This document shows, in pieces, positions 23,363 to 30,866 of a stretch of DNA of 46,899 bases. The DNA lies in contig CAMGIN010000009.1 in NCBI GenBank assembly GCA_946056135.1, forward strand, positions 1-46,899, written 5' to 3'. Numbering within the stretch: the first letter of the stretch is position 1; every line of letters starts with the position of its first letter. The position numbers and the translations under genes are program-made. The DNA comes from an uncultured bacterium. Lineage in GTDB: Bacteria; Bacillota; Clostridia; Oscillospirales; Oscillospiraceae. A model generated the notes under the pieces. It was not told the origin of the DNA. It did not search any database and was given only the letters and a program-made list of their open reading frames with translations.

Positions 23363-24648
23363 TTTCCAAGCACTCCGTCCGCGTAGATTCCGGTCACAGT
23401 GACGTCCCGGAGCTGGTTATGCAGGTCTTCCTCTTCTCCGCATTCCATGTAAATCTTCACATAGTTGGGAGCGTGGCCGGTAAAATACCTCCCGTCCTTT
23501 TCCTCAAACAGAACACGCTGGACAGACCCCACTAATCTTTCCCGGTAGTCCAAGCTCATTTCCTCCGCCACAGCAATGGCCTCCCGGCTGCGCTGCTCCT
23601 TGGTGGCATTGTTGTGCTGCCCCGGCATCTTGTCCGCCACTGTGCCGGGACGGCGGGAATAGGGGAAGATATGCATGTCCGCAAAACCGCACTTACGGAT
23701 AAAGGCCAGGCTATCGGCAAACTCCTCCTCCGACTCCCCCGGGAACGCCACGATCATGTCCGTAGTAACGGCACAATCAGGGAAATAGGATTTCAGCAGG
23801 CAGACACTTTCATAATAACGGGCAGTATCGTACTTACGCTTCATCCGCTGCAGCACCGTGTCGCAGCCGCTCTGCATGCTCAGATGGAACTGGGGGCACA
23901 GGTTCGGTAGCTTCGTCAGTCTGCTGCAGAAGTCCTCCGTGACAATCCGCGGCTCCAGAGAGCCCAGCCGGATCCGCAGCTCCGGAACCGCACGGCAGAT
24001 CGCCTCGATCAGCAGCGTGACCTCCGGCTTTCCGGGCAGGTCTGCCCCCCAGCTGGCGATCTCAATGCCTGTCACCACGATCTCCCGGTAGCCCCGGTCC
24101 GCCAGTTCCCTGGCCTGCGCCACTGCCACCCCCAGCGGTGCGGAGCGGATGGGGCCTCGGGTGTAGGGGATGATGCAGTAGGAGCAGAAATTCACACAGC
24201 CGTCCTGGACCTTCAGCATAGCCCGGGTTCTCTCCTCCAACCCTCCGGCAGGAAGAACCTCAAATTCCCGGCGGCGAAGGGCATTATCCAGATTCTCTTG
24301 ATGGGACCTGTTTTCCAGGGCGGACAGAAGCATGTCCAAAAATTCCTGCCGGCTGCCGCTGCCGCCGATGACATCAATGCCCAGCTCCCGGATCACCTCC
24401 GGTTCATGCTGGGAGTAGCATCCACAGACGGCAATTACTGCCTCTGGGTGCTCCCGGCGGCACCGGCGGATGACCGCCCGGTTTTTCTTGTCCGCCACCG
24501 CCGTGACGGAGCAGGTATTGATCACATAGCCGTCACATGGCTCGTCAAAATGCCCGATTTCCTGGCCCCGTTCCAGCAGCAATCGCTCCATGGCCTGGGT
24601 CTCATATTGATTTGTCTTGCAGCCTAAGGTATAAAATGCGATCTTCAT
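23344..24648 (-). CDS. mtaB: tRNA t6A37 methylthiotransferase MtaB
   Basis: A 434-residue methylthiotransferase. It has the N-terminal UPF0004 domain with cluster cysteines Cys10, Cys46 and Cys77 (LGCKTNQYE, NTCSVT, VCGCYSQ), the radical-SAM domain with CxxxCxxC at 151-158, and a C-terminal TRAM domain. LGCKTNQ and the overall length fit MtaB (YqeV), which converts t6A37 to ms2t6A37, rather than MiaB or RimO. It acts on the product of the TsaB/TsaE pathway encoded at 4.6-5.7 kb. Its last residues derive from a heptamer repeat. Confidence 0.92.
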   Translation of the reverse strand: MKIAFYTLGCKTNQYETQAMERLLLERGQEIGHFDEPCDGYVINTCSVTAVADKKNRAVIRRCRREHPEAVIAVCGCYSQHEPEVIRELGIDVIGGSGSRQEFLDMLLSALENRSHQENLDNALRRREFEVLPAGGLEERTRAMLKVQDGCVNFCSYCIIPYTRGPIRSAPLGVAVAQARELADRGYREIVVTGIEIASWGADLPGKPEVTLLIEAICRAVPELRIRLGSLEPRIVTEDFCSRLTKLPNLCPQFHLSMQSGCDTVLQRMKRKYDTARYYESVCLLKSYFPDCAVTTDMIVAFPGESEEEFADSLAFIRKCGFADMHIFPYSRRPGTVADKMPGQHNNATKEQRSREAIAVAEEMSLDYRERLVGSVQRVLFEEKDGRYFTGHAPNYVKIYMECGEEEDLHNQLRDVTVTGIYADGVLGKMQNVK

Positions 24649-24705
24649 TTGTTAAAACCACCAATATTTTAAGTCATTAATTGTGTTAATCGTCCAAACC
24701 GACAG

Positions 24706-24733
24706 TTGCATTTTCCCAAAATAATGCTATAAT
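24706..24733 (+). promoter_or_regulatory. Promoter of the HPr-like gene
   Basis: TTGCAT (24706-24711) and perfect TATAAT (24728-24733), 16-base spacing. The leader to the ATG is about 97 bases and contains a 7-bp hairpin (24741-24747 with 24756-24762) of unknown meaning. Confidence 0.82.
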
Positions 24734-24836
24734 GTTTTACATCTACCATCTGGCAGGTAGATTGGAGTCGATCCTAGATTGTTCTCCCCATTATACACGA
24801 AAAAAATATTTTTGTACAGTTTCCGGGGGGACTTTT

Positions 24837-25076
24837 ATGCGGGAATTTCAAATCAGCCTTCGATCGGTTCAGGATGTCCAGGAATTTGTGGGGCTCGCCA
24901 CTACCATGACCTTCACCGTTCTGGTGGATGACAATCACCATCGGGTCAACGGCAAGAGCTTTATGGAAATGTTCTGCCTGGACTTTACCCATCCCCTGAC
25001 CGCTTCCGCCGAATGCAGCGACGCCGAATTCGAGCAATTCCGCACTGCCGCCCAGCGGTTCCTGGTCACCAAATAA
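24837..25076 (+). CDS. HPr-like protein lacking the phosphorylatable histidine
   Basis: A 79-residue protein with the HPr fold pattern: an initial strand REFQISL, a helix DVQEFVGLA, FTVLVDDNHHRVNGKSFMEMF aligning with the HPr Ser46 region (here Ser41), and a C-terminal helix SDAEFEQFRTAAQRFL. The His15 environment (LHARP in PTS HPr) is replaced by SVQDVQ, so it cannot accept phosphate from enzyme I. A regulatory or structural role is more likely; function unknown. The start follows GGGGGGAC. It stands alone between its own promoter and terminator. Confidence 0.75.
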   Translation: MREFQISLRSVQDVQEFVGLATTMTFTVLVDDNHHRVNGKSFMEMFCLDFTHPLTASAECSDAEFEQFRTAAQRFLVTK

Positions 25077-25093
25077 ATATGGCTCTAGTAGCA

Positions 25094-25125
25094 CCGTCCT
25101 GGGAATACTCGGGGCGGGTTTTTTA
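25094..25125 (+). terminator. Terminator of the HPr-like gene
   Basis: Stem 25094-25099 with 25112-25117 including one G-T pair, followed by six T. Confidence 0.75.
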
Positions 25126-25128
25126 TTC

Positions 25129-25250
25129 AGTGTAGAGTTTGGAGTGTGGAGAGTGGAGTTGTTCTCAAAAGAGATTTCCTTGCGCTGATACTTTAGGGCG
25201 TATCTAAAAAAACTGCCAACTCCACTCTCAACTCCACACTCCACTCTCTA
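25129..25250. repeat. Inverted heptamer-repeat element (AGTGTGG type) before lspA
   Basis: Left arm 25129-25161 reads AGTGTAG-AGTTTGG-AGTGTGG-AGAGTGG-AGTTG, 7-bp periodic. The right arm 25216-25250 inverted reads TAGAGAG-TGGAGTG-TGGAGTT-GAGAGTG-GAGTTGG. About 55 bases between them hold no reading frame. It ends one base before the lspA -35 box. The units closely resemble those at 16061-16213. Confidence 0.78.
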
Positions 25251-25251
25251 A

Positions 25252-25281
25252 TTGACTTTTCCGTCCGCGCCATGGTATAAT
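25252..25281 (+). promoter_or_regulatory. Promoter of lspA-rluD
   Basis: TTGACT (25252-25257) and perfect TATAAT (25276-25281), 18-base spacing, 29 bases before the lspA ATG. Confidence 0.85.
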
Positions 25282-25310
25282 GAGTTGCACGTCTTCAGGA
25301 GGATGTTCCT

Positions 25311-25790
25311 ATGCAATTTCTATTCTTTTCCCTCTTTGCCGCCCTTGTGGTGGTACTGGACCAGATTGCGAAATATCTGACCGTAGCCTACATTCCGCTG
25401 CACGGATCGGTGCCCTTTCTTCCCGGTCTGCTGCAGCTGACCTATGTACAAAATACCGGCGCGGCGTTCTCCTCTTTCGAGGGCCAACAGTGGTTGTTCG
25501 CAATTATTTTTGTGGTCTTTACCGGGGTGCTTCTGTATGAATATTTCAAAAAGCCCATGCCCTTTACGATTCTGGAGCGGTTCTGCATCGCGGCCATTTA
25601 CGGCGGCGGCCTGGGCAATATGATTGACCGGGTACGCCAGGGCTATGTAGTGGACATGATCGAGACCACCTTCATGGAGTTTCCCGTGTTCAATGTGGCC
25701 GACTGCTTCATCACCTGCGGCTGTGTGCTGCTGATGCTCCATTTGATTCTGTTCAACAAGACCTTCTGGAAGGACGAGAAGAAGAAATGA
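25311..25790 (+). CDS. lspA: Lipoprotein signal peptidase (signal peptidase II)
   Basis: A 159-residue membrane protein with four hydrophobic segments and the aspartyl protease motifs of LspA: DQIAKYL near the start, VQNTGAAFS, GNMIDRVRQGYVVDMIE (first catalytic Asp) and FNVADCFI (second catalytic Asp). It cleaves the signal peptide of lipidated prolipoproteins. AGGAGG precedes the ATG. The stop overlaps the rluD start (ATGA), a common lspA-rluD arrangement in Firmicutes. Confidence 0.95.
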   Translation: MQFLFFSLFAALVVVLDQIAKYLTVAYIPLHGSVPFLPGLLQLTYVQNTGAAFSSFEGQQWLFAIIFVVFTGVLLYEYFKKPMPFTILERFCIAAIYGGGLGNMIDRVRQGYVVDMIETTFMEFPVFNVADCFITCGCVLLMLHLILFNKTFWKDEKKK

Positions 25791-26695
25791 CCCTGATTGC
25801 GGATATTGCCGGGGAACGGCTGGACGCTTTCCTGGCCCGGCGGGCGGGGAATATGAGCCGGAGCGCTGCCCAGAAGTTGATTGAAGACGGCCTGGTGACC
25901 CGCAATGGCAAGCCCGGCCGGAAAAATGATAAGCTGAATATCGGCGACAGCATCACCTATACCGTTCCCGAAGCCAGGCCCGTAGACATCGTCCCCACCG
26001 AGATTCCTCTGGACATCGTCTACGAGGACGACGATCTGCTGGTAATCAACAAGCCCAAGGGTTTGGTGGTCCATCCCGCGGCGGGACATGCGGATGACAC
26101 CCTGGTCAACGGACTGCTGTACGCCCTGGGGGACTCCTTAAGCGGCATCAACGGGGAACTCCGGCCCGGCATCGTCCACCGCATCGACAAGGACACCTCC
26201 GGCCTGTTGGCCGTGGCAAAGAACGACTATGCCCACACCATGCTGGCCTCTCAGCTGAAGGATCACACCATGGCAAGAACCTACGATGCCATTGTCTGCG
26301 GCAGCCTTCGGGAGGACAGCGGCACTGTGGATGCTCCCATCGGGCGCCATCCCACGGACCGGAAGAGAATGTGCGTCACCCAGCGCAATTCCAAACCTGC
26401 CGTAACCCACTGGGAGGTGGTGAAACGCTACCGGGGCTACACCCACATCCGCTGCCATCTGGAGACCGGGCGAACCCATCAGATCCGGGTCCATATGGCC
26501 TATATCGGTCATCCGATTCTGGGGGACACGGTATACGGCCACAAAAAGGCAGAACTGGGCCAGGACAGCCAGTGCCTCCACGCAGGCGCTCTGTGCTTTC
26601 GCCATCCCAGAGACGGGCGGCCGGTGATGGTCTTCGCGGAGCTGCCCCAGTATTTTCAGGATGTGCTGGACAAACTGGAACGAATCAACGGATAA
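25787..26695 (+). CDS. rluD: RluA-family 23S rRNA/tRNA pseudouridine synthase (RluD-like)
   Basis: A 302-residue enzyme: an S4 RNA-binding domain at residues about 8-60 (ERLDAFLARR...GLVTRNGK), then the RluA catalytic domain with VINKPKGLVVHPAAGH and the active-site HRIDKDTSGL (Asp134), ending in RTHQIRVHM. The S4 plus catalytic layout and coupling to lspA match the RluD/YlyB group. Exact target uridines are unknown. Translationally coupled to lspA by a 4-base overlap. Confidence 0.92.
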   Translation: MTLIADIAGERLDAFLARRAGNMSRSAAQKLIEDGLVTRNGKPGRKNDKLNIGDSITYTVPEARPVDIVPTEIPLDIVYEDDDLLVINKPKGLVVHPAAGHADDTLVNGLLYALGDSLSGINGELRPGIVHRIDKDTSGLLAVAKNDYAHTMLASQLKDHTMARTYDAIVCGSLREDSGTVDAPIGRHPTDRKRMCVTQRNSKPAVTHWEVVKRYRGYTHIRCHLETGRTHQIRVHMAYIGHPILGDTVYGHKKAELGQDSQCLHAGALCFRHPRDGRPVMVFAELPQYFQDVLDKLERING

Positions 26696-26714
26696 TTGTA
26701 AAAGAGGTTAACGC

Positions 26715-27569
26715 ATGGCACTTTTTTCGGATGTTCTTCTCACCGTGGATTATGACCGGACTCTGACAGCTCCCGACTCCTCCATTCCTGAGCGGAATCT
26801 GGAAGCCATCCGGTATTTTATTGACAACGGAGGTGCGTTTACTGTCAATACCGGGCGCAGTGTGCCCATGACCAAGGTCTTCCGGGACAAGGTGCCGGTG
26901 AACGCGCCCCTGCTGCTGTACAACGGCTCCGCAGCTTATGATCTGGGTCGGGGGCAGCTGGAATTCTGCCACGAAATCCAGCTGGACATGTGGGAGACGG
27001 TGCACAACTGCATGGCGCTGTTCCCCGACCTGACCGTGGAGGTCCAGGGTCTGGATGCCCACTACCGCTTTGCCGAAAATCCGGCCTGGGACGCTTTCAG
27101 TGACAATAACCACTGCGCCCGGGGCTTCGCCAAACGCGGAGACGACTTAGGTCCTTTCCTGAAGTTCTCCCTCTACGGTGAGATCCGGGACGTCACCGTG
27201 GCCTCCCTGTTTGAGGGTTCTGAGGAGGAGCGCCGCCGGATGGACGAGGCAGAGCAGCAGCTGAAGCAGCGTTTCGGAGGATCCTGTGAGGTCTTCCGGG
27301 CCGCCGCCAGAATCATCGACGTGCACGCAAAGGGTGTCTCCAAGGGCCGCGCTGCCCGGGAGCTGCAGCGGCGGCTGGGCAGAAAGATCCTGGTCTGCGT
27401 GGGCGATGCGGAAAATGACCTGCCCATGCTGCTGGACATAGATTATGCCTACTGCCCCGCCGACGGCATCGTGGCTGACCGGTTCGAGAACGTATGTAAG
27501 TGTGCCGACGGTGCGGTAGCAGATGTGGTTTACGAAAAAATTCCGGAGATTTTGAAAAAAGACGCTTGA
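26715..27569 (+). CDS. HAD-superfamily phosphatase, Cof/IIB type
   Basis: A 284-residue HAD hydrolase. The nucleophile motif is DYDRTLT (Asp12, Asp14), the type IIB cap lies between residues about 85 and 200, and motifs III/IV are the late Lys (AKGVSKG) and GDAENDLPML. Members dephosphorylate sugar phosphates, FMN or PLP; the substrate is not deducible. AGAGG precedes the ATG by about eight bases, 19 bases after rluD, so it is probably part of the lspA-rluD operon. Its TGA stop (27567-27569) lies inside the -35 box of the tRNA promoter. Confidence 0.87.
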   Translation: MALFSDVLLTVDYDRTLTAPDSSIPERNLEAIRYFIDNGGAFTVNTGRSVPMTKVFRDKVPVNAPLLLYNGSAAYDLGRGQLEFCHEIQLDMWETVHNCMALFPDLTVEVQGLDAHYRFAENPAWDAFSDNNHCARGFAKRGDDLGPFLKFSLYGEIRDVTVASLFEGSEEERRRMDEAEQQLKQRFGGSCEVFRAAARIIDVHAKGVSKGRAARELQRRLGRKILVCVGDAENDLPMLLDIDYAYCPADGIVADRFENVCKCADGAVADVVYEKIPEILKKDA

Positions 27570-27594
27570 CAGATTGGCACATTCATGTTAAAAT
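27566..27594 (+). promoter_or_regulatory. Promoter of the tRNA cluster
   Basis: Perfect TTGACA (27566-27571) and TAAAAT (27589-27594), 17-base spacing. It overlaps the stop codon of the upstream phosphatase gene. Confidence 0.88.
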
Positions 27595-27626
27595 TCTATG
27601 GCTGAATCAGCTAGTGAAACGAATTC

Positions 27627-27700
27627 GCGGGTGTAGTTCAATGGTAGAACACCAGCCTTCCAAGCTGGATACGCGGGTCCGATTCCCGTCACCCGCTCCA
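27627..27700 (+). tRNA. tRNA-Gly (anticodon TCC)
   Basis: 74 bases with CCA encoded. The acceptor GCGGGTG pairs with CACCCGC; the anticodon loop CTTCCAA carries TCC at 27659-27661; the T-arm has GGTCCGATTCC. It is first in a three-tRNA cluster. Confidence 0.97.
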
Positions 27701-27707
27701 TAGAAAT

Positions 27708-27784
27708 GCGCCAGTAGCTCAGCTGGATAGAGCAACTGCCTTCTAAGCAGTAGGTCGGGGGTTCGAGTCCCTCCTGGCGTGCCA
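27708..27784 (+). tRNA. tRNA-Arg (anticodon TCT)
   Basis: 77 bases with CCA encoded. The acceptor GCGCCAG pairs with CTGGCGT (one G-T pair); the anticodon TCT at 27742-27744 lies in the loop CTTCTAA; the T-arm GGGGGTTCGAGTCCCTC is canonical. Confidence 0.97.
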
Positions 27785-27807
27785 TTCAGCTGCAAGTGAA
27801 GATATAT

Positions 27808-27885
27808 GGTGGATATGGCCTAGTTGGCTAAGGCGTCAGATTGTGGCTCTGAAGATCGTGGGTTCGAGTCCCATTATCCACCCCA
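27808..27885 (+). tRNA. tRNA-His (anticodon GTG)
   Basis: 78 bases including the extra 5' G (27808) opposite C73 that marks histidine tRNAs, with CCA encoded. The anticodon GTG is at 27843-27845 in the loop TTGTGGC. Its 3' half is repeated in inverted orientation just downstream (27921-27946). Confidence 0.97.
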
Positions 27886-27946
27886 TAAAAAATACCTGAG
27901 GCAAAGCCTCGGGTATTTTTTATGGGGTGGATAATGGGACTCGAAC
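27862..27946. repeat. 85-bp near-perfect palindrome containing the tRNA-His 3' end and its terminator
   Basis: Arms 27862-27902 and 27906-27946 match at 40 of 41 positions around a 3-base AAA loop. The left arm is the T-arm, acceptor strand and CCA of tRNA-His plus the terminator stem; the right arm repeats all of it inverted. The inner part (27886-27920) with its run of six T (27915-27920) serves as the terminator of the tRNA transcript. Confidence 0.92.
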
Positions 27947-28060
27947 GGGCGGCTGAGGCGACGCCGAGGTAAAAAAGTGTCCGGTGGACACTTTTTTAGC
28001 CCGTGGGAGAGTCCCATGGATATCTGACGGCAGCCCGTAGGGCTGTTGGCAGATATCCAT
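27934..28060. repeat. Nested palindromic element after the tRNA cluster
   Basis: Concentric inverted repeats: ATGGGACTC (27934-27942) with GAGTCCCAT (28009-28017), GGGC with GCCC inside it, and at the centre AAAAAAGTGTCC/GGACACTTTTTT (27971-27982 with 27986-27997, 3-base loop). A second hairpin follows, 28016-28026 with 28050-28060 (11 bp) plus an inner CAGCCC/GGGCTG. The central hairpin would terminate transcription in both directions. No gene is present from 27886 to 28220. Confidence 0.8.
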
Positions 28061-28145
28061 TACCGTCGCAGGAAACCTATTTCGACACACTTCTCTCATC
28101 CCAACACCGCTTTTTACCCGAAATTCCCCTTGCTTTTACACCATC

Positions 28146-28192
28146 TCCTACATCTTGTGATTTTTCTTCTATTTTTCATCCTACATCTTGTG
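28146..28192. promoter_or_regulatory. Two 14-bp direct repeats, possible operator pair
   Basis: TCCTACATCTTGTG occurs at 28146-28159 and again at 28179-28192, 33 bases apart (about three helical turns). On the minus strand the copies read CACAAGATGTAGGA, which partly resembles NrdR boxes. They are followed by a TATGAT (28222-28227) that overlaps the spoIIE stop. No fitting downstream gene exists, so this may be a relic. Confidence 0.35.
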
Positions 28193-28220
28193 TTTCGACA
28201 GTTTTTTCGCTTTCCTTATG

Positions 28221-30128
28221 CTATGATATCCCCAAGCTGGTGGGGCGGAGGCGAATGACCGCTGCTGTAGCATCATCTTCTCCGTTCCCACAGCCCCTCT
28301 CCAGAATTTTCGCCGCCAACTCCCCAGGCGGTGCATCCGGAGTCAGAACAGATTGGCGCAGGGCATCCTCTCCGTCCACGCCATCGCTGAGTAAAATCAG
28401 CACCTCCCCCCGACGCAGGGACAGCTTCTCCACCGTTTCCCGGGTCTGCGCGACTGAGATCCCCGGCGGCGGCGTAGCTGTCCCGATTTTTTCTGCCCCT
28501 CGCCGTGTCAGAACCCAGCTTGGAGCCGCTCCCCATTTATAGACCGCCGCTGTCCCCGCTTCCAGAGATATTTCCGCAAGATCTACCGTCACTGCCCCAG
28601 CGCTGCCCCGGAGGGCAAGGAGACTGTTCAGGGACCGGAGGGAATGGTCCGCCGGAAATCCCGCCGTCAGCATTTTCCGCAACAGCGTCCCTGCCGTGTG
28701 CCCCTCCTGGGCAGCCCCCAGCCCGGTACCCATGCCGTCGCACAGAAGCACATAGTACCGACAGCCCGGTCCGGCAAAGGCCAGACACTTATCTCCGTTG
28801 GCCCGCTCCTTCCCCCGGGATCGGGCGGAAACCTCGATGCGAAAGGCAATCTCTGTCCGCTCCCCACGGCGGGCCAGCTTATCCGACAGCCCCCGCAGGT
28901 AGTCCCCCAGGAATCGGTACTGCTGCACCAACGCCGCCCGGTACTCCCGCTGGCGCTCCCGGTCTGCTTGCAGGTTCCGCAGCTGCTCCTGAGCCCTGCG
29001 CAGCTCCGGAATCAACCGTCCGGACTTCCGGCAATCCGCATCCAGGGGATGCTGCAGCATGTCCACTGTCAGCTGGGACTGCTCTGTGCAGTTCTTTCGG
29101 GCGGAACAACTGGCACAGGCGCGCTGCTTAACCTTCTCCAGCAGCGCCTCCCGGTCAATGGACGGCGGCTCGATCTCCAAGATCATCCGCTGGACAGTGT
29201 TCATCACCTCCGCCCCAAGCTCCAACCGAACCTGGGCTACCCCTGTTTCCCCACGCCTGTGGACAATCTCCGGCCTGGCAGGAAGCAGCGCCCCCAGTGC
29301 GGCCCCCAGAAAAAGCCCAGGCAGAGGCGTCATATCCCATGCTCCACACACCAGCATGACCACAATGCAGACCGCCCCCGGAGACGCATAGCGCTGCCAT
29401 TTCTTGTCGAAGGGAATCATCCGTACAAAATAAGCCATACACATCACCGCCGTCATTGGGACCTTGGTAATCTGAGCCAGGTCCAATCCCAGCCCTGCCA
29501 ATGCCGCCGCCGGAAAGACCCCACTGACTGCCAAGATCCCTGCGGCAATGTACCCAAGTCCCAGATAAGGCCCCAATGTCACCTGCGCCAGGGACAGTAC
29601 CGTCACACCAATTACCAACCAGTCTGTAACGGCGTCCCGGCACATCCCCGCCTGGGTGAACAACATGCAGGTCAAGAGGGCCATCGCCAGCCGCAGCAGA
29701 AAGATTGGCACCGGCGCTTCCTCCTTCAAGACGATCCAGAAGGTCAGCCCCGTCACCGCTGTGAGAAAGGCAGCGATAGCGGGGATCATCAGCGGCTGAT
29801 CCTTGCTCTCCTCCCGCTTGCCCAGCAGCAGCGCCAGCAAGCCTCCCGCCGCAGACCATACGATCCCTTGGTTTCCCGCCGCGCCCCAAAAGGTTGGGTA
29901 GCCAACCATAGCTCCCAGACAGATCACCAGCGCCCGCCAGCCGGTTGTCGAGCAGATCAGCCCCATGGCCAGAGGCTGGGGCGCATGCATCAGGCTGGCC
30001 GCACTGAACAGGAATCCGCTGCCCGCACAGGCCAGGACCGTCCCCACAGACCGGACTTTGGGATCCAGCATCATGCGCTGGAGGATCCGCTGCCCCCGGC
30101 GGAAATACGCTTCCATGGACACCATCAT
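28221..30128 (-). CDS. spoIIE: Stage II sporulation protein E (PP2C phosphatase)
   Basis: A 635-residue protein: an N-terminal membrane part with about eight to ten hydrophobic helices (about 25-285), a middle region with a cysteine cluster (RACASCSARKNC near 340), a coiled region, and a C-terminal PP2C/SpoIIE phosphatase domain with LCDGMGTG and LLSDGVDGEDA supplying metal-binding aspartates. It dephosphorylates SpoIIAA to activate sigma-F in the forespore. It is shorter than the 827-residue B. subtilis protein, mainly in the middle. Start choice among the first three Met codons is uncertain; the ribosome site is weak. Strong evidence for a spore former. Confidence 0.92.
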   Translation of the reverse strand: MMVSMEAYFRRGQRILQRMMLDPKVRSVGTVLACAGSGFLFSAASLMHAPQPLAMGLICSTTGWRALVICLGAMVGYPTFWGAAGNQGIVWSAAGGLLALLLGKREESKDQPLMIPAIAAFLTAVTGLTFWIVLKEEAPVPIFLLRLAMALLTCMLFTQAGMCRDAVTDWLVIGVTVLSLAQVTLGPYLGLGYIAAGILAVSGVFPAAALAGLGLDLAQITKVPMTAVMCMAYFVRMIPFDKKWQRYASPGAVCIVVMLVCGAWDMTPLPGLFLGAALGALLPARPEIVHRRGETGVAQVRLELGAEVMNTVQRMILEIEPPSIDREALLEKVKQRACASCSARKNCTEQSQLTVDMLQHPLDADCRKSGRLIPELRRAQEQLRNLQADRERQREYRAALVQQYRFLGDYLRGLSDKLARRGERTEIAFRIEVSARSRGKERANGDKCLAFAGPGCRYYVLLCDGMGTGLGAAQEGHTAGTLLRKMLTAGFPADHSLRSLNSLLALRGSAGAVTVDLAEISLEAGTAAVYKWGAAPSWVLTRRGAEKIGTATPPPGISVAQTRETVEKLSLRRGEVLILLSDGVDGEDALRQSVLTPDAPPGELAAKILERGCGNGEDDATAAVIRLRPTSLGIS

Positions 30129-30217
30129 TCGTATACCACTGCCTTTCCTTAAGATAGGGAAATCCTATCACGCCAGAGAAAAATATTCCGTCGTAATCAG
30201 AATGGGCAGAAAGTTTC

Positions 30218-30246
30218 TTGCATCCCAGGCACCGCCGTTGTATAAT
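30218..30246 (+). promoter_or_regulatory. Promoter of the CYTH-acetyltransferase-exonuclease operon
   Basis: TTGCAT (30218-30223) and perfect TATAAT (30241-30246), 17-base spacing, 29 bases before the first ATG. Confidence 0.85.
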
Positions 30247-30275
30247 ACAACTGTTATGGAAAAGGAGGCGCACCC

Positions 30276-30866
30276 ATGGGCAGGGAATTTGAACTAAAAT
30301 ACAAGGCAGATCCGGGAAAAATCGACGCCATTCAGCGCACATTTGGTGAATTCACCACCATTACTATGGTGACCGCCTACTACGACACTCCGGAGTGGAC
30401 TCTGCGGCAGCGTCATTGGACTCTGCGGCGGCGGTTGGAAAACGGCCGGTCCATATGCACCGTGAAAACTCCAAAGCCGGACGGCAGCCGGGGAGAATGG
30501 GAGCTGGAATGCCCCTCCATCACCCATGCGGTTCCAGAGTTATGTCATCTTGGCGCCCCCGAGGAGCTGCTGATTTTGACTGCCTCCGGACTGATGGAGG
30601 TCTGCGCCGCCCGATTTACCCGATTGGCCACAACCATAGAACTCTCCGGCTGCACGGTAGAGCTGGCCTTGGATCAGGGGTTCTTGTTGGGCGGCGGAAA
30701 GGAGCTGCCTTTTGCCGAAGTAGAGGTGGAACTGAAAGACGGCAGTGACACTGCCTGTGTTGCGTTCGCGGAAAATCTGGCGAAGAAATTCGGACTGGTT
30801 ACCGAGCCGCTGAGCAAGGTGCAGCGGGCCATGGTACTGGCAGCGCAGGCGGAAGGTCGAACATGA
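30276..30866 (+). CDS. CYTH-domain protein (triphosphate tunnel metalloenzyme)
   Basis: A 196-residue CYTH protein. The diagnostic ExExK motif is EFELKYK at residues 4-10, and alternating basic and acidic strand residues (TLRRRLENG, CTVKTPK, FAEVEVEL) form the tunnel. Family members are inorganic triphosphatases, thiamine triphosphatases or adenylate cyclases; bacterial ones are mostly triphosphatases. GGAGG precedes the ATG. The stop overlaps the acetyltransferase start (ATGA). Confidence 0.88.
   Translation: MGREFELKYKADPGKIDAIQRTFGEFTTITMVTAYYDTPEWTLRQRHWTLRRRLENGRSICTVKTPKPDGSRGEWELECPSITHAVPELCHLGAPEELLILTASGLMEVCAARFTRLATTIELSGCTVELALDQGFLLGGGKELPFAEVEVELKDGSDTACVAFAENLAKKFGLVTEPLSKVQRAMVLAAQAEGRT

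Noticed and set aside
28644-30152. Long plus-strand frame opposite spoIIE, and similar ones opposite hemL (36950-38251) and the MocR gene (35602-36927)
   Set aside because: Low-complexity Gln/Pro/Arg/His-rich translations with no family features; shadows of the true genes.
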